Origin: Priapulus caudatus
Taxonomy: Eukaryota > Priapulida > Priapulimorpha > Priapulimorphida > Priapulidae
DNA length: 22,448 bases
Assembly: GCF_000485595.1 (NCBI RefSeq)
Contig: NW_014577637.1
Location: forward strand, 48,758 to 71,205
Direction: 5' to 3'
The position numbers were made by a program, and so were the translations under genes. Positions 17,086-22,448 of this stretch are shown here, in pieces. Under the pieces are notes generated by a model. It ran no database searches. It saw nothing but the letters and a program-made list of their open reading frames with translations, and was not told the DNA's origin. Numbering within the stretch: position 1 is the first letter of the stretch; each line of letters begins with the position of its first letter.

Positions 17086-17755
17086 CTCGGCCAGTAGCTA
17101 CGGTTCGCTGATTACCAATTGTTTCGCAGCCGAGCGCGCTCTGCTGTTTGGCCGTTCTCGGTGGCGCCATCTCGCTGCGAATGTATTCATGAGGGCCATG
17201 GAAAATGACATAGCGGATCGGCTGGAATGATTGATTCGCCGATCACTGAATGCGGCTAAAGTAAATAGAATGTCTAGAACGAAGATGTCTATCTGTATGC
17301 TTCTCTGTCTCGAACGAACTGTCCGGTTTGATATTGCTATCGGATGATGGTGACGTCGTCAGCCGACATCACGTGGGTCATGACGTGACGCCTTGTGACA
17401 TTAGTTGACCTTGCAGTATGACACTGGGTGAACATACTGTGCAATAATACTGTGCCGATTACGATTTGATAAATTGATTTATGACGATGCAATACGGTTG
17501 TACCGATGTTGCCGATTCGACCGATATCGATATTGATCGGTCGCTTGGTGATCGATGTCGTCATTAATCGATTTTATTCATTCTCCAGCGAGTTCGTTCG
17601 TTACTCATCGTGGGAGAGGGATGCGAATTCAATGAACGCTCGATTGTCGGTCTTGAGCGCCATGCCACGGTGGAGGAGGCGAATCAAACGCAACCCCGGG
17701 GTTGCATTAGATAGAAGCGCAATGTAAAATACACTAACTGTTACAGTTACTGTTA
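17086..17755. other. Intergenic, rich in CGAT/ATCG words; no gene
   Basis: TGACGTC and TGACGTGACG motifs occur at about 17350-17390. CGACCGAT at 17518-17525 pairs with ATCGGTCG at 17536-17543, around ATCGATATTG. No supported ORF. Confidence 0.4.
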
Positions 17756-17944
17756 CAGTGTTTCTTAAATGTTTTTAAGCCATGGACCCCTTTGAGAATG
17801 TTGTGAAAGCTACGAACCACTCCCCCCCAAAAATGCACATAAGCACATAAACACACAATTTTGCATACAATGGGGTTCACGGACCCCCTGAAGCCCATTC
17901 ACGTACCCCAAAGGGGTCCATGGACCACAGGTTAAGAACCCCTG
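17756..17944. mobile_element. 189-bp old hAT-type MITE
   Basis: Left end CAGTGTTTCTTAA; the right end is the inverse of CAGGGGTTCTTAA. Further in, both ends contain CCATGGACCCCTTTG. No 8-bp target duplication survives, so the copy is probably old. Non-coding. Confidence 0.78.
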
Positions 17945-18325
17945 CGGCCTAACAAGTCACGCTGAGCGAGTGTGTGGAGCGCGGTGGCCAGCAAGACTAG
18001 CGGTGGCCAGCGTTGGCCATGGTTGGCCATCGTACTCAGAAATAGTTATTTTACCGCGTTAAAAATAGTTTAGCCGCTGTTAAATTCTGTCCCTTTTTAC
18101 CAAATTAGGGGCCATGTTGCAAATAATTAAATTGGGGATAAATTATTTTGACCGCGGTAAAATTATTGCCCTTTTGGAATGGAATTGGAATTGGAAACAT
18201 CTAGAAACATTATCATTTGACCTTCTCCTCCTGATTAACGAGAGAAAGAGTCAATTAGGTGAACGAAAAGCTAAATGGGCAGCGTCGTCATATTCGTTGC
18301 CGTTCCTATCGTCAAGTCAACATAG
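17945..18325. other. Intergenic; short TGGCCA-rich repeats
   Basis: GGTGGCCAGC and GTTGGCCATGGTTGGCCATCG at 17981-18030. The remainder is AT-rich and unremarkable. Confidence 0.4.
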
Positions 18326-18329
18326 TTGT

Positions 18330-18997
18330 CGTACGTCACTGTCGTCGCCGTCGTTGCTATCGTCGCCGTCGTTTCTATCGTCATAGTTATCGTCCCCTTC
18401 GTTGCTATCGTTGTCGTTGTCGTCGCCGTCTTTGCCATCGTCATCGTCATCGTCGTTGTAGTCACCGCTGTCGTCATCATCGTCATTGTCGTCGCCGCCG
18501 TCGTCGTCGTTGTCGTCGCCGCCGTCGTCGTCGTTGTCGTCGCCATCGTCATCGTCATCGTCGTCGTTGTCGTCGCCGCCGTCGTCGTCGCCATCGTCAT
18601 CGTCGTCGTTGTCGTCGCCGCCGTCGTTGTCGTCGCCATTGGCGTCGTTGTCGTCTCCGGCGTCGTCATCGTCGTCATTATGATCGCCATGGCTATCGGT
18701 GTTGTCTTTACTGCCATCGCCGTCGTTGTCGTCGCCATCGTCATCGTCGTCGTTGTCGTCGCCGCCGTCGTCATCGTTGTCGTTGTCGTCGTCATCGGCG
18801 TCGTTGTCGTCGGTGTCGTCGCCATCGCCATCCCTATTGTTGTTGTCTTTACTGCCGTCGTCATCGTCGTCGTTGTCGTCGCCATCGCCATCGTCGTCGT
18901 TGTTGTCCTTCCTGCCGTCGTCATCGTCTTTGTTGTCGTCACCGCCGTCGTCATCGTCGTCGTTGTCGCCGTCGCCGTCGTCATCGTCGTCGTCGAC
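18330..18997 (+). repeat. 0.67-kb GTC/ATC/GCC trinucleotide array
   Basis: GTCGTC, ATCGTC, GTTGTC and GCCGCC triplets with a recurring 24-bp order (GTCGTCGTCGTTGTCGTC then GCCGCC). GTTGTCTTTACTGCC recurs 141 bp apart (18701 and 18842) and a variant follows 60 bp later. Most frames are open, giving Val, Ser or Arg/His runs on + and Thr/Met or Asp/Asn/Gly runs on -. The 240-codon minus frame (19039-18317) is very Asp-rich with no signal peptide. I treat it as a repeat. Confidence 0.9.
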
Positions 18998-19221
18998 GCG
19001 GGGCGCATCGAAAGATGCGGATTGACGAAGATGCATCATCGCTCAGAGGAAATCGTCGAAATGCCATTAGACGCAGCCCTCGAGCTCGCTCGCGCGCGCG
19101 CGTAAATAAATGACTCCGGCTAAATGGGAAATTTATTTACGGATCGGAGAGCGGATAGTTCTTTGCGAAATCGTTTCGCGAGACGACAAGGGACGTCTGA
19201 CATTGAAAGAGTCCCGATGAC

Positions 19222-19412
19222 CTCTACCGGCCACCGCTGTCTGGGTGGCTGAGTGTGCTGTCCTCTACCAGCCACCGCTGTCTGTGTGGCGCAGCGTGCT
19301 GCCCTCTATCGGCCACCGCTGTCTGTGTGGCAGAGCGTGCTGCCCTCTACCGGCCACTGCTGACTGTGTGGCAAGGCGTGCTGATCTCAACTGGTCACCA
19401 CTGTATGTGCCC
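19222..19412 (+). repeat. 41-bp minisatellite, about 4.6 copies
   Basis: Unit starts at 19222, 19263, 19304, 19345 and 19386, exactly 41 bp apart. The core is CTCTACCGGCCACCGCTGTC, then TGTGTGGC, then GAGCGTGCTGCC. The last copy is the most diverged and is cut short near 19412. Confidence 0.94.
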
Positions 19413-19730
19413 TACCCTGTTCCAGTTTTCTTCTGTTGCCCTGTTGGTGTCCTCTTCGCGTGTGAGTAGATATAGCTGACGCAAGGTCTCCCGATGACCA
19501 CTGTCCATCAGCATCATTTAGCTGCATTCCCCCGGCATGCCGGTGGTCCACGGGTCTGGTCGCATGACCGTTCCCGCCTAGTCGCGCACGCCGCACGCTC
19601 GCGGAATGCAGTCTGTAGGGATTTGGATAGAATTTCAGCAAATGAGTTTGGTGCTTAGCGGCTTCTATGTAGCCGTTAGTAGAGCGAGGGTGAATAATCG
19701 ATGGTTCTCCCTCTCCTCTCTTCGTGAAGC
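19413..19730. other. Intergenic; nothing recognised
   Basis: Short ORFs on both strands, none with a domain. Confidence 0.4.
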
Positions 19731-19734
19731 TTCT

Positions 19735-19862
19735 CCTCTCCGCCGTATACCCTCTCCTCTCCCCCTCCTCTCCCCGTACCCCCTCCTCTAACTGTACCTT
19801 CTCCTCTCCCCGTACCCCTTCCTCTCTCTGTACCTCCTCCTCTCTCTCTCTGTACCTTCTTC
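19735..19862 (+). repeat. Imperfect ~20-bp CT-rich minisatellite
   Basis: Repeats of CTCCTCTCCCCGTACCCC and CTCCTCTCTCTGTACCTT. Confidence 0.8.
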
Positions 19863-19864
19863 TT

Positions 19865-20470
19865 TAAGCAAGGGGTTCAGTGACATTGCTGCAAGAGAAG
19901 CATCAGGCAAATCCATTTGGCGCCGGCGACTCCCACAACAATTGACGCAAACGCCGAGTGATACCATGACGACCGCTAGGGATGAGGATGCTGCTGCAAG
20001 AGAAACCAGGATGCTGAACCAGCGATACCATCACTCATGCTCGCTGCATCATCGACAGGCGCACTCCTTCACATAGACATCCATCTCTCTCTTCAACGTC
20101 CATTTCGCTGCTGCGTGGGATGCCGCGATGCAAATGGCGCCGCATCCGTTTCCTATGGAAACATGTGTATTCGCTTTGCGCGTAGATTAATTCTGCCCGA
20201 GAATCCCCATTAAAGCGAGCCATCGTTGTCGTGCTCGCAAGAAGAGTCGATTATGGGACGACTCGCCCGTTTGCTGGCTTCGCTTGAATCACGACGCATG
20301 CAGGAAGGAAGAGTCTGAGATGAAGCGGAGATGGAGCTGGTTGCTTGTGTAGTCTGGTGGAAGCGCTGCATAATTATTTGCTGCTTGCGGCCGGGCGGGC
20401 TTGGCTGCGGCAACGGAGACGAACGCTGAGCGAATAAATGAACTCGTATTGTCTCGTGTATTGGCGAATA
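19865..20470. other. Intergenic; nothing recognised
   Basis: GCTGCAAGAGAA occurs twice (near 19890 and 19993). No supported ORF. Confidence 0.4.
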
Positions 20471-20480
20471 ATTCTGCGAT

Positions 20481-20700
20481 TGAGAGAGAGAGACGGAGAG
20501 AGAGATAGCGATAGATAGAGAGATACATAGAGAGAAAATGAGAGCGAGCGAGAGAGACATAGAGTGATAACAGAAGAGAGATAACAAAATTGAACAAGAC
20601 AGATTAAGGGAGAGAATGAGTATGCGGGAGCGAGAGAGAGAGAGAGAAATTAAAGACAGAGGGAAGTGGGAGAGATGAGAGAGAGCGGGAGAGCGCGCGA
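20481..20700 (+). repeat. Purine-rich (GA)n tract
   Basis: GAGAGAGACGGAGAGAGAGATAG-type sequence, interrupted by AT-rich pieces. Its purine-on-plus polarity is opposite to the CT tracts at 12.3-15.3 kb. Confidence 0.9.
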
Positions 20701-20892
20701 TAGCTATATAAATTGGTAGTGTGCGGAAGAGAGCGCTGAGGGGTAGAAGAGGGGGGTAGTGCTTCATGAATAACAACACGACAGGGACTGATAGCACGCG
20801 TGCAATCCGCACAAGTGTGTCTATATAGTGTGTAGTCGTTGTTAGTCAAGTAGAGTATTCAGTAAAATAACAGCTATTAAGATTATACTGCG

Positions 20893-20959
20893 TGCACACC
20901 CACGCACACACATACACACTCACACGCGCGCACACACACACGCGCGCGCGCGCACACAC
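20893..20959 (+). repeat. (CA)n with CG insertions
   Basis: CACACA and CGCGCGCG alternate; a GGAGGA purine tract follows to about 21024. Confidence 0.92.
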
Positions 20960-21128
20960 AGGAGGAGAATGAGAAGGAGGAGGGGGAGGATGGGGAGGAT
21001 GAGAAGAAGGAGGAGGAGGAGGAAGTGCTGTGCACTGGCTTTTCTTTGCTGGAATTACTCTCTTCTGAGTTGAACTGTGACGAACACGACCGACTTGAAC
21101 TGTGTTTTGACGTGTCTGGGAGTGTTGG

Positions 21129-21182
21129 GGTCGTGTGCGTGCGTGCGCGCGCGCGTGTATGTGTGTGTGTGTGTGTGTGTGC
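21129..21182 (+). repeat. (GT)n with GCGC insertion
   Basis: GTGTGCGTGCGTGCGCGCGC then GTGTGTGT. Inverted in sense to the CA array 170 bp upstream. Confidence 0.92.
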
Positions 21183-21189
21183 GGGATTG

Positions 21190-22100
21190 TAGATGGACTG
21201 AATTCATGTATTAGTGTGAATGGACAGAATGGAAAAACTGTGTGCGCATAATCGTGTGAGACTATCTGCAAGACGCAAGACTATCTGCGTGTGGTAGCGT
21301 AGGGACTGAGTGTAGAATAGTGCGTGTATGCGTGGTGGCACTGAGCGCACACATAAATTCTGCAGCACCGTAAAAAATTTATCTAAATTTTCCGTAAAAG
21401 ATTTTGCGTGAGGGACGCGTGTAGGCGCGAATTAACGACCGATAGCTGGCGTCAGTACTTGAGTCGTCCGTTGACGGTTTCACACTCCGCAGAGGCGCGG
21501 GGGCGTTTAGTGGACCACTGTGATTCCGTCCCCACCCCGCGCGCCACTCCCCTCGCTCTACAGTCCACCGAATCTCACGCTGTTTGTCATCGAATGTCAC
21601 ACGCATTGTCAATGAATGCGACAGGATTTGTGTGTCGACTGCTTCGTAAGGTCTTCTTCGTAGCTACTTTCGTAGCTTTCGCAGCTACTTCGTACTACTT
21701 AGGTCTCACGGCTTAGCCAAGCGAGTGCACTCAATCGCACGTGAGATGGACTTAGCATCGCGATCTCTGTCAAGCATATAGGATGTAGAGTTGTAGAATG
21801 TTTTCGCTGGGGCGTGCGCCACCTCTGCTCTGCCTCAGCTTCGCGGTGTGATGGCTGAGGAAGCCTTCGATCACTCGCTTTATCACATGTGAGTGCGACA
21901 CGAAGCCGAGACATAAATAAGGAGGAAGAGGAGGGAACGTGCGGGGGCGGCGGCGGCGCGCGTTTTCTCTGAGCGAGTAGGTGCTCTCGAGTGAAGCTGA
22001 ACCCATTTACGTGAAGCTTAAGGTCTACTTAGAGCGATCAAGCGACGATTCGCGGCTCCGGTGAAACGTTACAGGTTTGTCGCCTCCCGACTACGAGGGA
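21190..22100. other. Intergenic with TTCGTAGCTAC short repeats; no gene recognised
   Basis: CTTCGTAGCTAC-type words recur at 21643-21705. A frame at 21408-21716 passes through them and ends with a hydrophobic stretch, but it lacks a good ATG start and its tail is the repeat, so it is not called. Confidence 0.45.
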
Positions 22101-22123
22101 ATGTGTGTGTATGTGCGTGTGTG

Positions 22124-22187
<64 letters not shown>

Positions 22188-22205
22188 CGTACGTGCTTGT
22201 CGTGC

Positions 22206-22251
<46 letters not shown>
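22101..22251 (+). repeat. (GT)n microsatellite, two blocks
   Basis: Two GT runs separated by GCGTGCGTACGTGCTTGTCG. Confidence 0.96.
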
Positions 22252-22253
<2 letters not shown>

Positions 22254-22384
22254 ATTGTAGTATGTATCAGGGGTTAATAACGACAATGCTCAACAATGGT
22301 GGAGAACCCGCTCTCCGATGAGAGCTTCTTCTAGCGCACCGCGGCGTACACACGGTCATGTGACCTGAAAAGAAGACGGCTACA

Positions 22385-22448
22385 GAGAGCGAGAGAGAGA
22401 GAGAGACAGAGAGAGAGAGACAGAGAGACAGAGAGAGAGAGAGAGAGA
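22385..22448 (+). repeat. (GA)n microsatellite running off the window
   Basis: GAGAGA with occasional GACA, continuing to the last base. Confidence 0.95.

Noticed and set aside
15863-17170. 435-codon minus-strand ORF and several plus-strand ORFs over 200 codons
   Set aside because: They lie in the GTGCG repeat, are open on both strands at once and have only repeat composition.
19222-19412. Regularly spaced repeats suggestive of a CRISPR array
   Set aside because: The whole 41-bp unit is repeated with no unique spacers, and the context is animal DNA.
21408-21716. 102-codon frame with hydrophobic C-terminus
   Set aside because: It has no proper ATG at its start, and the hydrophobic end is encoded by TTCGTAGCTAC repeats.

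Overview
The window is animal (metazoan) nuclear DNA. It holds one intact protein gene, built of five small exons with GT..AG introns, set in a dense field of transposon remnants and simple-sequence DNA. Telomere-type CCCTAA arrays at 10251-10285 and 10855-10881 fit a TTAGGG lineage better than a TTAGG arthropod, and the mix of hAT, Ty3/gypsy and very long microsatellites suggests a marine-type invertebrate. I cannot name the species.

The gene, read on the + strand at 3676-7300, is SDHC, the cytochrome b560 membrane anchor of mitochondrial succinate dehydrogenase (complex II). Its coding exons are 3676-3692, 4908-4967, 5446-5609, 6551-6717 and 7184-7300. All junction phases agree and give 174 residues. 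The first two exons, 17 and 60 coding nt, encode the mitochondrial presequence and are easily missed. A 24-codon upstream ORF ends 4 bp before the start codon. The likely poly(A) signal is at 8033-8038.

Layout. 1-894: 3' end of a decayed Ty3/gypsy retrotransposon with its 3' LTR. 981-1999: deleted hAT transposon with a perfect 8-bp target duplication, itself split by a 205-bp MITE. 2907-3154: second hAT-type MITE. 3205-3273 and 3477-3550: two tiny hairpin elements just upstream of SDHC. 3676-8050: SDHC, with a foldback repeat in intron 1. 8362-8649 and 8946-9017: two further elements that look related to the hairpins. 10134-10662: 511-bp element with 63/64-bp terminal inverted repeats and a 9-bp target duplication, carrying a telomeric array and a tRNA-like segment. 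A second copy at 10739 runs into an assembly gap (10924-11193). 11194-22448: almost wholly non-coding, made of GT, CT, GA, GTGCG, GTC and CAG/CAC arrays, a 41-bp minisatellite, a degenerate ~70-bp tandem repeat and one old hAT MITE.

The observations most worth following are (i) a putative family of miniature hairpin transposons with CA(AG)AG-type ends and 7-bp AT-NNN-AT target duplications, one inserted about 130 bp upstream of the SDHC start codon, and (ii) the Mutator-like element that carries telomeric repeats. The long ORFs in the distal half are products of stop-free repeats and are not called as genes.
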